NCBI RefSeq assembly: GCF_030269905.1
Contig: NZ_BSVC01000001.1
Location: 186,001 to 250,000, forward strand
Direction: 5' to 3'
DNA from: Pelosinus sp. IPA-1
GTDB lineage: Bacteria; Bacillota; Negativicutes; DSM-13327
DNA length: 64,000 bases
Shown here: piece by piece, positions 51,934 to 60,203 of the stretch
Position numbering within the stretch: position 1 is the first letter of the stretch
Layout: every line of letters begins with the position of its first letter
Notes under the pieces: model-generated
What the model saw: only the letters and a program-made list of their open reading frames with translations
Databases searched by the model: none
What the model was told of the DNA's origin: nothing
Position numbers and translations under genes: made by a program

Positions 51934-52296
51934 TTATATACAGGTTTGGTTTACTTGATTTTCGGTTAGCTCCGTGTCATTTGCATAATTAAGTCCCCAT
52001 TGGCATAAAGTACTTAAGATTGGCAAAAGACTTTTCCCTGCATCTGTAAGAGAATATTCTACTTTCGGCGGAATTTGGGTATGGATGAATCTATGTACAA
52101 GACCATGACTTTCTAAGTCTCTTAGCTGCTGTGTTAACATTTTCTGCGTAATTTGAGGCAAGGTTTTTTTTAGTTCGCTGAATCGTAAGGTGTTTTCACC
52201 TAAATGCCAAAGGATTAAGGCTTTCCATTTTCCGCCAATCAAATCTAAGGTTAGCTCCATGGAACACTGGTATTCCGTACCTTGAAATTTTATCAT
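51934..52296 (-). CDS. HxlR-family transcriptional regulator
   Basis: This 120-aa winged-helix protein has YQCSMELTLDLIGGKWKALILWHL near 9-32, LRFSELKKTLPQITQKMLTQQL near 36-57 and YSLTDAGKSLLPIL near 80-93. There is a Cys at about residue 11, which in HypR/YodB-type members senses thiol-reactive or quinone stress. ATG 52296 after AGGAG is preferred to GTG 52305. It is divergent from a nitroreductase, a common target of such regulators. Confidence 0.88.
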   Translation of the reverse strand: MIKFQGTEYQCSMELTLDLIGGKWKALILWHLGENTLRFSELKKTLPQITQKMLTQQLRDLESHGLVHRFIHTQIPPKVEYSLTDAGKSLLPILSTLCQWGLNYANDTELTENQVNQTCI

Positions 52297-52334
52297 AGTT
52301 GTCACTCCTAATTATGTAATAATAAGAAAACGAT

Positions 52335-52366
52335 ATTGGTATACAAAAACATACTACAACACCAAT
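52335..52366. promoter_or_regulatory. Candidate HxlR operator
   Basis: GTAT-N8-ATAC (52339-52354) is nested within ATTGGT (52335-52340) and ACCAAT (52361-52366), in the 210-bp divergent gap between the regulator and the nitroreductase. Confidence 0.5.
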
Positions 52367-52506
52367 CAGTGCGTACTTGCAAAAATGCAGATTATTCTCT
52401 AAGATTATAGCATGAAAAGAATTTCAAAGAAAGAACAAATAAGGAAGTTAATGTAGGTATTATTCCTGCCCAAACAATAAAATAAATAAAAATAAGTGGA
52501 GGGTAC

Positions 52507-53076
52507 ATGATGATAAAAAATGAAACTTTAAGTGTAATTAAAAACCGGAGAAGTATAAGAGCCTATAAAGAGGAGCAAATAACAGACGAAGAATTACAAG
52601 CTGTACTAGAAGCTGGACTCTACGCACCGAGTGCCATGAATCAACAGTGCTGGCATTTTACCATTTTGCAAAATAAAGAAATTATGAACCAAATCAGTGA
52701 AAGCTCTAAGTTGGTTGCCAAGACTTTTGATAATGAGCATTTGCAAAAATTAGCTAACAATGAAAAATTTCACATTTATTATGGGGCTCCTACAGTAATT
52801 ATCATTTCAGGAGAGGAGAAAGCCCTAATGAGTGATGTGGATTGTGCTGCGGCAACGGAAAATATGTTGCTAGCTGCAGAAGCCATCGGGTTGGGGGCTT
52901 GTTGGATCAATTTTACTAGATTTGCTTTTGCTAGTGATAAAGCTGAATATTATAGAAAAACACTAGCAATTCCTGAAGGGTATAGCCCATTTTATTCTAT
53001 TACACTAGGCTACAAAAAAGTTGAAACCTTGAATGCACCTCCTAGAAAAGAAAATATTGTGAATTACGTTAAGTAA
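52507..53076 (+). CDS. Nitroreductase-family FMN oxidoreductase
   Basis: This 189-aa protein has the N-terminal FMN-binding NRRSIRAYKEEQITDEEL near 12-29, APSAMNQQCW near 41-50, and a late GLGACWINFTRF near 132-143 and ITLGYKK near 168-174. These enzymes are dimeric and reduce nitro groups, quinones or flavin with NAD(P)H. GGAGGG precedes two adjacent ATGs (52507 and 52510). Divergent from an HxlR regulator, so it is probably induced by electrophiles. Confidence 0.9.
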   Translation: MMIKNETLSVIKNRRSIRAYKEEQITDEELQAVLEAGLYAPSAMNQQCWHFTILQNKEIMNQISESSKLVAKTFDNEHLQKLANNEKFHIYYGAPTVIIISGEEKALMSDVDCAAATENMLLAAEAIGLGACWINFTRFAFASDKAEYYRKTLAIPEGYSPFYSITLGYKKVETLNAPPRKENIVNYVK

Positions 53077-53155
53077 GCTATCTCTTAAATTTAAAAAATG
53101 GAAGACCTTCTTTGCACGAAGAGAAGTAAATAAGGAAAAGGATATTTCAATTATA

Positions 53156-53205
53156 GGGCGAAGAAGTTATTTTCTAAAGAAATAATCTCTTCGCCCCATT
53201 TTGGT
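53156..53205 (+). terminator. Terminator after the nitroreductase
   Basis: GGGCGAAGA faces TCTTCGCCC, with TTATTT/AAATAA inside, followed by CATTTTGG. Confidence 0.82.
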
Positions 53206-53234
53206 ATTTATAATAGATAAAGGGCAGATTTTCT

Positions 53235-53390
53235 TATGGTATCAGAATTTATAAGTTTCTAGTTAAAAAGATTGAACTACAAAGACACAATGCCGCTATC
53301 ACGGCACACAAAGAAGATGGAAATGAAATGGATAGAACTCCTTTGTGACCTTTATGTCTTTGTGGTTCGAAAAGGACGCGTAACGTTTTT
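53235..53390 (+). repeat. Family A intergenic element, copy A3
   Basis: About 156 bp, same orientation as A1 and differing at scattered positions. It ends about 8 bp before the RBS (AAAAGGAG) of the PLP enzyme gene, so it may supply or replace that gene's leader. Confidence 0.85.
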
Positions 53391-53413
53391 CTTATAAAAG
53401 GAGAATTTAAAAA

Positions 53414-54541
53414 ATGAAGATTGAAACCAAGGCCATTCATCTTGGTCATGAGGTAGACCCATTAACGGGAGCCATTGCTGCTCCGCTGCACTTATCAACT
53501 ACTTTTGAAAGAGAAGCAGATGGAAGCTATCCTCGTGGCCATATCTATACTCGCTTAAGTAATCCAAATCGAGATGCACTAGAAAAATGTTTAGCAGGGT
53601 TAGAGGGAGGAGAAGGAGCTGTTGCCTTTGCCTCTGGATTGGCAGCGATTATGAACGTATTCCAGGCATTATCGCCTAATGATCACGTCATTGCCTCTCA
53701 GGACTTGTACCATGGAACTACCCATATCTTACAAGACATATTAGAACCATGGGGGTTACAGGTTAGTTTTGTAGACGTAACCGATTTGGACCAATTAGAA
53801 GGGGCTATTCAGGAGAATACAAAGATCATATATTTTGAAACGCCTTCTAATCCTTTATTAAAAATAACGGATATTAGTAGAGTTGCGGCTATTGCACATC
53901 GGATTGGGGCTCTTTGTGTCTGCGATAACACTTGGCCAACACCAATACTACAAAGACCCCTTGAACTAGGGGCTGATATTGTTGTTCATTCTACTACAAA
54001 ATATTTTGGCGGGCATAGTGATGTCTTAGGCGGCGCAGTTATCAGCAAAGTTAAGGATGCATTTTTTGATCGAATTCGCATGTTACAGCAAATCGGTGGA
54101 GCGGTTCCCGCCCCTTTTGATTGTTGGCTGGTACTACGAGGGATTCAGACATTATGTTGTCGGATGAAAAATCATTCAGAAAGTGCCTTTGCCATAGCTA
54201 AATTTTTAGATAAACATCCTAATGTGGAAAAGGTTTATTATCCAGGACTTGCCAACCATCCAGGGCATGATATCGTCCTTAAGCAGATGAGTCAGTTTGG
54301 TGGGATGCTATCTTTTCAAATTAAAGGTGACAAAGAAGAGGCCTTAGCATTTACAGGACGTTTAAGAATTATTCGACGAGCTACTAGCTTGGGTGGCGTA
54401 GAAAGTTTGATCGAGCATCGTGCTTCCATCGAGGGACCACAAAGTAAAACACCTGATAATTTATTGCGTTTTTCTGTAGGTCTAGAGAATGTAGACGATT
54501 TGCTAACTGACTTAGATGAAGCTTTAACTAAAAAAGAATAA
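53414..54541 (+). CDS. Trans-sulfuration PLP enzyme (cystathionine gamma-synthase/lyase family)
   Basis: This 375-aa Cys/Met-metabolism PLP enzyme has TKAIHLGHEVDPLTGAIA near 5-22, YTRLSNPNRDALE near 45-57, ETPSNPLLKITDI near 140-152, the lysine motif STTKYFGGHSDVLGG near 196-210 and RRATSLGGVESLIEHRAS near 320-337. Family members (MetB, MetC-like, cystathionine gamma-lyase, methionine gamma-lyase) cannot be told apart here. Start ATG 53414 after AAAAGGAG. Single gene with a family A element in front. Confidence 0.87.
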   Translation: MKIETKAIHLGHEVDPLTGAIAAPLHLSTTFEREADGSYPRGHIYTRLSNPNRDALEKCLAGLEGGEGAVAFASGLAAIMNVFQALSPNDHVIASQDLYHGTTHILQDILEPWGLQVSFVDVTDLDQLEGAIQENTKIIYFETPSNPLLKITDISRVAAIAHRIGALCVCDNTWPTPILQRPLELGADIVVHSTTKYFGGHSDVLGGAVISKVKDAFFDRIRMLQQIGGAVPAPFDCWLVLRGIQTLCCRMKNHSESAFAIAKFLDKHPNVEKVYYPGLANHPGHDIVLKQMSQFGGMLSFQIKGDKEEALAFTGRLRIIRRATSLGGVESLIEHRASIEGPQSKTPDNLLRFSVGLENVDDLLTDLDEALTKKE

Positions 54542-54595
54542 GGTTTAATGCTATTTGTTTGCTCAAGAAAGAAAAAACAAATGAATATTATATAA

Positions 54596-54634
54596 GATGA
54601 AGGTAGTGGTACAGGATGTCCCACTGCCTTCATC
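54596..54634 (+). terminator. Terminator after the PLP enzyme
   Basis: GATGAAGGTAGTGG faces CCACTGCCTTCATC, then TATTTC; one internal mismatch. Confidence 0.75.
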
Positions 54635-54641
54635 TATTTCA

Positions 54642-54738
54642 CTGAATCAGAAAGTATAACACTTACTTGATTCCAAGTAAGAACGACTAAGCTTCTGCCT
54701 GCGTCTGAGGACTTGGCCTAAGCCAAGTCCTTTCTTAT
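54642..54738 (+). repeat. Family B intergenic element, copy B6
   Basis: Slightly diverged: ACTTACTTGATTCC in hairpin 1, one G missing in the linker (ACTAAGCTTCTG), and GGCCTAAGCC in hairpin 2, with both stems kept. It lies between convergent genes. Confidence 0.83.
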
Positions 54739-54804
54739 GATTTCTTGTTACTAGCCATTTTTGTATCCGGTTATTACATTTTCGATTTGAAGTCAGAAGC
54801 ATGT

Positions 54805-56166
54805 TCATAGATCTCTCTTACGATGCAATGATTTTCTAATATAATATACAATACTAATTAAGGCTAGGATGATTACGCCAGCATACAAACCAGGAAGTTG
54901 ATCTGGATATAGTGGTGTGGAAAGAATCGCAATAAATATTAAGAAAAAACAAAGCCAGGAAAGATAAGGGTATCCTGGAGCCTTGTATTTTAATTTTTCA
55001 GGTGCTGTTGCTACTATTTTCTTTCGATAGTAATAATGGGTGGCGGATACGCTCATCCAATTGATGAGCGCTAAAAATCCACTGGCACTAACCGTATAAA
55101 TGAAGATTGTCTCTGGCAAAATATAAGACAGCATAGCGGTAGCTAAAAGAACGATTCCGCTAATCGCAACTGCTGTTACGGGCACTCCTTTTTTATTTTG
55201 GTAACTAGCTATTTTAGGTGCTTGTTTATCTTTAGCTAAGGAAAATAGCATACGAGATGAGGAATAGACCTGAGAATTCAGGGCAGATAAAGCAGCTGTT
55301 AAAAGAATGAAATTGACAATATCTCCCGCATAAGGAATCTTAAAAATAGTAAATAGCTGTACGAAGGGACTAACCGTCTCATCAAGTAATCCTATGGGTA
55401 GAAAGCTGACAATGAAGTAGGCAGATAGTGTGTAGAGAATTACAATGGAAACTGTAACGATTCTAGCGGCAGGAGGTACATTTTGCTCAGGTTTTTTTGT
55501 TTCTACAGCGGCGATACCAATAATACCCGTACCTGTATAAGCAAATAGAATTAAGAGCATAGCACCTAACATGCCCGTCAATCCTTTTGCTGGTGATTGG
55601 AATAATTCAGGGATAGGCCTACTTACTTGTGTAACATTCCCAATGGGCATGCCTAATAGAACAGCAAAGCCAATGACAACGAAAACTACAAGGGTGGCCA
55701 CTTTGGTTATGGAAAGGCCTAATTCAATTTTGCTTAACCCTTTTAGATCGTTAAAGTTTAAAAATGTAATTCCCAAGGAAAGAACTAAGCTGCCTATCCA
55801 TAAAGGGACGTTAGGTATCCACAAACGCATGAAAATTGCGCAAGCAGTCACTTCACTGGCCATTCCTAATACACCACTGACCCAAAACATCCAACCAATC
55901 AAGAATCCCCACCAATCACCAAATACTTCTTGGGCATAGACCTTAAAAGAACCATGCACAGGATTAGCAATTGTCATTTCAATTATGAAAGCCACTTCCA
56001 TCATCATAATGAGCCCACCTAACAAATAGGCTAAGGGGGTCCAGGCTCCCGCAATGCTGATTACAAGGCTGCTAGCCAAGAAAATACCAGAACCAATAAT
56101 ATTACCTAAAGCCATTATGATAAAATCTGTTTTATTAAATGTCGCCAAACTAACATTGCCTCCCAT
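54805..56166 (-). CDS. APC-family amino acid permease
   Basis: This 453-aa membrane protein has about 12 helices and the APC start: FNKTDFIIMALGNIIGSGIFLASS, with the substrate-contacting GNIIGSGIF near 22-30. SGVLGMASEVTAC near 98-110 and ALNSQVYSSSRMLFSLAKD near 310-328 follow. ATG 56166 has no good RBS; TTG 56148 has GGGAGG nine bases ahead and may be the true start. It imports or exchanges an amino acid or amine. Single gene, substrate unknown. Confidence 0.87.
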   Translation of the reverse strand: MGGNVSLATFNKTDFIIMALGNIIGSGIFLASSLVISIAGAWTPLAYLLGGLIMMMEVAFIIEMTIANPVHGSFKVYAQEVFGDWWGFLIGWMFWVSGVLGMASEVTACAIFMRLWIPNVPLWIGSLVLSLGITFLNFNDLKGLSKIELGLSITKVATLVVFVVIGFAVLLGMPIGNVTQVSRPIPELFQSPAKGLTGMLGAMLLILFAYTGTGIIGIAAVETKKPEQNVPPAARIVTVSIVILYTLSAYFIVSFLPIGLLDETVSPFVQLFTIFKIPYAGDIVNFILLTAALSALNSQVYSSSRMLFSLAKDKQAPKIASYQNKKGVPVTAVAISGIVLLATAMLSYILPETIFIYTVSASGFLALINWMSVSATHYYYRKKIVATAPEKLKYKAPGYPYLSWLCFFLIFIAILSTPLYPDQLPGLYAGVIILALISIVYYIRKSLHRKRDL

Positions 56167-56298
56167 TTTAAGACTCTATCTTGTATTTTTACTTTTTTCT
56201 GGTTATGTTATGCGAGAAAGTAAAACAAAAGGTAAAGTATAATAAAGTGCGATAAGAAAAACACTTTGCGTCCTTTTAGTCTACGGATCAAGCGATGG

Positions 56299-56355
56299 GT
56301 CCATGTTATTATAAGCGTAAGTCAAGTAACACGGTGAAGCGTTAATAATATGGAC
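56299..56355. repeat. Isolated inverted repeat in the 450-bp gap before the DNA glycosylase
   Basis: GTCCATGTTATTA faces TAATAATATGGAC with 31 bases between. Just before it, ACACTTTGCGTCCTTTT (about 56262) resembles one end of family A, so this may be a decayed copy or fusion. No gene is visible in 56167-56616. Confidence 0.45.
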
Positions 56356-56401
56356 TCGAAGCGACCTACAAACAACAACAAAACTTATACTTTCTGGTAC
56401 T

Positions 56402-56500
56402 ATAAGAAAAGACTTGGCTTGTGCCAAGTCCTCGGACGCAGGCAGAAGCCTTAGTCGTTCTTACTTGGAATCAAGAAAGTGTCATGCTTTCTAATTCCGT
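56402..56500 (-). repeat. Family B intergenic element, copy B7 (reverse)
   Basis: Reverse of B1 with GACTTGGCACAAGCCAAGTC and linker AAGAACGACTAAGGC. The stem GGAATTAGAAAGC facing ACTTTCTTGATTCC carries changes relative to other copies. Confidence 0.84.
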
Positions 56501-56616
56501 AAAAAAACGACACGCAGCTGCATGCCGTATCTTTTTTAAATTTATCAATAAGGAAAGTAGAGGTAGGCAATAGTAGGGCAAAATCTAGTTCAAAACTGAA
56601 AAGAAGGTAATCACAA

Positions 56617-57210
56617 GTGGAAAAATTAAAAAGAGAATTTTATGAGAGGGAAACCTTAGATGTAGCGAGGGAGCTATTAGGGAAATATCTAGTTCATAAT
56701 ACAATTGGTGGCCAAACGATTGGTAAAATTGTAGAAGTAGAGGCCTATATTGGTGCGATTGATCTTGCTTGCCATGCTTATAATGGAAAATACACAAATA
56801 GAACGAAAGTTATGTTTGGCCGGGGAGGCCATGCGTATGTTTATTTGATTTATGGTGTTTATTATTGTATGAATATCGTTACCAATCAAGAAAATTATCC
56901 TGAAGCCGTGCTAATTAGAGCATTAGAGCCAATCGAAGGAATTGAATTAATGGAGACGCGGCGCAAAACAGATAAAGTCCGCAATCTATGTAGTGGACCT
57001 GGAAAACTGTGCATGGCAATGGAAATTACGAAATTGCAAAATGGAATGGATTTGTGTGATGATACCATGTATCTTCTAGAAGGGGAAAAGATTTCTCCTA
57101 AATGTATCCTTACCACTCCCCGCATTAATATTGATTATGCGAAGGAGGCAAAAGAATATCCTTGGCGTTTTATCATAAAAGATAACCTCTATGTTTCCAA
57201 AGGGAAGTAG
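56617..57210 (+). CDS. Alkyladenine (3-methyladenine) DNA glycosylase, AAG/MPG family
   Basis: This 197-aa protein has FYERETLDVARELLGKYLV near 8-26, IVEVEAYIGAIDLACHAYNG near 38-57 (catalytic Glu), NRTKVMFGRGGHAYVYLIYG near 61-80, YCMNIV near 83-88 and CSGPGKLCMAM near 125-135. All are signatures of the AAG fold. It removes alkylated purines to start base excision repair. The start is GTG 56617 after AGAAGGT. Single gene. Confidence 0.92.
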   Translation: MEKLKREFYERETLDVARELLGKYLVHNTIGGQTIGKIVEVEAYIGAIDLACHAYNGKYTNRTKVMFGRGGHAYVYLIYGVYYCMNIVTNQENYPEAVLIRALEPIEGIELMETRRKTDKVRNLCSGPGKLCMAMEITKLQNGMDLCDDTMYLLEGEKISPKCILTTPRINIDYAKEAKEYPWRFIIKDNLYVSKGK

Positions 57211-57227
57211 TGGATTGGGTTGATTTT

Positions 57228-58016
57228 TTAATTATAGGGATAGACATAAGGTTCTTTTGGCTCGTTTATAGGTTGTAGAGAGGTTATTTTCACTGCAGGG
57301 ACATTTTTATTTTCATACGTGCTCATTTGAATGACACCTTCAATCGATAACCAGGTTCCATCTGGATAATTCTCTACGTTGGCCCCTTCACACATAACTC
57401 CATAGGGCAGGGAATCGGCAGTGCAGCACATAACAACATAACGTACGAGGGAAATCTGATTTTTAGCCAGCTCTGGATTTCTAAAAACAAAACCTGTAAT
57501 CATCACTTTTTTTCCAATGTAATCCTTGGGAAAGCCATTAATTTCAGAGATAACCTCTGTATAGTTGAGGTTGGTAACCTTAATAAGGCTTAGCGGCTTA
57601 AGTTCGGGAGCTAAAGGGCGGGGAACATCCTGAGTAGAATCAGATAGCACATTGATTTGGGTATTGAGTCCTTTATTGTTGACAAGATTTGCATTCAGTG
57701 TATTATCAGGCACTGCAAAAGCAATGATAAGAACAGCTAGAAAAGGGAAAAATCTCCATGCACCAGAATGATGGTGGCATTTCTGTTCATTACTATGTGG
57801 TGTAGGTAGTAAGGCGCTTAGTAGTTGTATGACAAACATTGGAATTAGTAAATAACAAGATAACTCAGTTAATATGATAAATTTGGGGTTGATATATAAG
57901 GATAATTGGTTTGTAATATCAAGCCACCCTAATAAGATAATGAATCCCAAAAGAATAATGGACTGCAAAATTGCGCCATTGTTAAAAGGGTCAGTTCTCG
58001 GCGATCTAGGTTCCAA
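57228..58016 (-). CDS. YcgQ-like (TIGR03943/DUF1980) permease partner
   Basis: This 262-aa protein has about four hydrophobic segments in the first half and an extracytoplasmic second half with VMITGFVFRNPE near 168-179 and VRYVVMCCTADSLPYGVMCEG near 187-207, the conserved CC.AD motif of this family. It starts at TTG 58016 behind AAAGGAGG. It follows a YcgR-like permease by 15 bp; such pairs are conserved across Firmicutes and thought to form one membrane complex of unknown cargo. Confidence 0.85.
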   Translation of the reverse strand: MEPRSPRTDPFNNGAILQSIILLGFIILLGWLDITNQLSLYINPKFIILTELSCYLLIPMFVIQLLSALLPTPHSNEQKCHHHSGAWRFFPFLAVLIIAFAVPDNTLNANLVNNKGLNTQINVLSDSTQDVPRPLAPELKPLSLIKVTNLNYTEVISEINGFPKDYIGKKVMITGFVFRNPELAKNQISLVRYVVMCCTADSLPYGVMCEGANVENYPDGTWLSIEGVIQMSTYENKNVPAVKITSLQPINEPKEPYVYPYN

Positions 58017-58031
58017 TAAAAACTACCTCCT

Positions 58032-58994
58032 TTAGAGATGATTTATAACATAGGCTGCACTGGAACATAAAAGGATAATCATTAGCGTTAGCCATATTAC
58101 AAATCTTGTACGGAATGTATAGAGCAGCATTAGAAGATTTTTAAGATCGATCATCGGTCCCAATACCATAAAGGTGATAAGAGAGCCTAAGGAAAAACTG
58201 GTGCTAAATGATGCAGCAATAAAAGCATCTGCAGATGAGCAGACGGAGATGAAAAATGCAAACAACATCATGAATCCAGTTGATAAGAAGGAATTTTGTC
58301 CCAGTGTAAGTAGCATGGCGTGAGGCAGAAGAATTTGAGATAAGGATCCAAGCATAGCACCTATGAGTAGAAATTTTCCCATTTCAAAAAACTCGTTGCT
58401 AGCATCTCGAAATGTAAAAATAATTTTATTAAGAAAAGAAGGCTCAATAAGATGGTTATCAGTTGTATCATGGCAGCATCCATGGGTATGAGAGTGGATT
58501 TCGCCAGCCTTTTTCAGCTGATTACCGATAAAGAAAAAATTGATAAAGAGTCCAGCAAACAAAGCAACAAAGAAAGCTGCTCCTAGCCTTAGAAAAACTA
58601 CCTCAATATGATTTCGAAAAGCAAATGCTGTCGCGGCTCCGACAATCGGATTTATAATGGGAGCGGCCAACATAAAAACAATAGCTGTAGGTAAGGGAAC
58701 TCCCTTTAAAACTAAGCGTCTAACAATGGGAACCATTCCACAATCGCAAACAGGAAAGAGAATGCCAAGAAAGCAAGCCATGATAAGACTCAAAAATTTA
58801 TTTTTGGGTAACATACTGCGAATTCTGCTTTCGGAAACAAAATGACTTAACATTGCAGAGACCATAACGCTAAGTATCAAAAAAGGAAAAGCTTCAATAA
58901 CAATGCTAAGTAAGATTATCTTAAAGTTAATAAAATCATTCCAACTCATAACAGTTGATACCGTTGAAGAAATTATTGACACTATGAGATCCAA
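58032..58994 (-). CDS. YcgR-like (DUF318) permease
   Basis: This 320-aa membrane protein has about eight helices: IVIEAFPFLILSVMVSAML near 31-49, FPVCDCGMVPIVRRLV near 80-95 with the CDCG motif, and AAPIINPIVGAATAFAF near 109-125. The loop between halves is His/Cys-rich (HSHTHGCCHDTTDNH near 162-176), suggesting metal binding. A later CSSADAFIAASF is family-typical. It starts at TTG 58994. First gene of a two-gene unit with the YcgQ-like protein. Confidence 0.85.
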   Translation of the reverse strand: MDLIVSIISSTVSTVMSWNDFINFKIILLSIVIEAFPFLILSVMVSAMLSHFVSESRIRSMLPKNKFLSLIMACFLGILFPVCDCGMVPIVRRLVLKGVPLPTAIVFMLAAPIINPIVGAATAFAFRNHIEVVFLRLGAAFFVALFAGLFINFFFIGNQLKKAGEIHSHTHGCCHDTTDNHLIEPSFLNKIIFTFRDASNEFFEMGKFLLIGAMLGSLSQILLPHAMLLTLGQNSFLSTGFMMLFAFFISVCSSADAFIAASFSTSFSLGSLITFMVLGPMIDLKNLLMLLYTFRTRFVIWLTLMIILLCSSAAYVINHL

Positions 58995-59243
58995 TCTAAC
59001 GCCCCCAATTCACCTTGTGAAAGTAATACAAAATCCATTATTTATATGAAGGAAATTCCTCTAGTATTCTAGAAAAATTATAATCTAGAAGAAATCAGTA
59101 GATTATTCTTTCTGAAATAAAAGAATATGGGCGAATGATATGGAAATGAGTGTAAGTTAGAGGTGAGGACAGAATAGTTGTCGAATTAAGTGCCAAGACA
59201 ACAAAAATTATGAGATCCAATTTTAAGGAAACGAGGACAGAAA

Positions 59244-60197
59244 ATGAAAAAAGCTACCATTCTATTAATTTTTGCTATGATGCTGTCTGTTTTAGCAGGA
59301 TGCTCTAGCGACAAAAAGGATAATAACTCTTCTAAACAGGGGCAGTTACAGAATATTACGATTGGCCTTATGCCTGATGTAGATTCCATTCCTTTTATCA
59401 TTGCGCAAGAAAAAGGATATTTTAAAGAAGAAGGTATAACAGTAACATTAAAACCTTTTAAAAGTGCTATGGACCGAGATAGTGCTCTTCAAAGTGGTAA
59501 TTTAGATGGTGCTGTTTCTGATATGTTGGCGGAAGCTTTTGCCAAAGCAGGGGGATTTGATACTGTAATCACCTCGATAACCAATGGGAGTTATAAGTTG
59601 GTCGTTAGTAAAGATGAGACAGCTGCTTCCGTTCAGGATTTGAAGGGGAAAGAGATAGCGATTTCTAAAAATACCATTATTGATTATGTAACAGACAAAA
59701 TCTTGACCGAGGGAGGACTCTCCTCTGCGGATAGTAATAAAGTTGTTATTCCCCAAATACCTACACGGCTGGAAATGTTACAGAATAGTAAAATAGCCGC
59801 GGCAACCTTACCAGAGCCGATGGCGACAATTGCTGTTAAAAACGGGGGGAAAGTTCTAAGAACGTCAGAGCAGCTTAATCTAAATCCTGGAGTACTCATA
59901 TTCACTACTAAATCAGTAAATGAAAAGGAAAAAGAAATACAGGCTATGTATCGAGCTTATAGTAAAGCCGTTGCCTATTTAGCAAGTGAACCAATGGAGA
60001 ATTATATTGATTTAGTCATTGAAAAAGGCGGCTTTCCCAAAGATGTTAAAGGGGCTCTTGTTCTGCCAAAATACAAAAAAGCTACGGCACCTCAAGAGAA
60101 AGATATAGAGGATGTCATAACATGGCTTCAATCAAGACAGTTAATTACGCAAAAATATTTATATAGTGATTTAGTCGATACTCGGTTTTTAAGGTAA
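59244..60197 (+). CDS. ABC importer substrate-binding lipoprotein (NitT/TauT type)
   Basis: This 317-aa protein has a lipoprotein signal (LSVLAGC, Cys20), then the two-lobed NMT1/SsuA-like fold: NITIGLMPDVDSIPFIIAQE near 38-57, KGYFKEEGITVTL near 58-70, GNLDGAVSDMLAEAF near 87-101. It should bind an organic sulfonate, thiamine precursor or similar small molecule. GAGGACAG before ATG 59244. The 249-bp gap before it (58995-59243) shows no riboswitch I recognise. First gene of a three-gene ABC operon. Confidence 0.86.
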   Translation: MKKATILLIFAMMLSVLAGCSSDKKDNNSSKQGQLQNITIGLMPDVDSIPFIIAQEKGYFKEEGITVTLKPFKSAMDRDSALQSGNLDGAVSDMLAEAFAKAGGFDTVITSITNGSYKLVVSKDETAASVQDLKGKEIAISKNTIIDYVTDKILTEGGLSSADSNKVVIPQIPTRLEMLQNSKIAAATLPEPMATIAVKNGGKVLRTSEQLNLNPGVLIFTTKSVNEKEKEIQAMYRAYSKAVAYLASEPMENYIDLVIEKGGFPKDVKGALVLPKYKKATAPQEKDIEDVITWLQSRQLITQKYLYSDLVDTRFLR

Positions 60198-60203
60198 CTG
60201 AAA

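Noticed and set aside
53249-53449. 66-aa minus-strand frame
   Set aside because: It is a translation of repeat family A and not a protein gene.
14518-56500. Repeated short palindromic units as a CRISPR array
   Set aside because: Copies are dispersed singly over 40 kb in both orientations, without regular spacers or cas genes.
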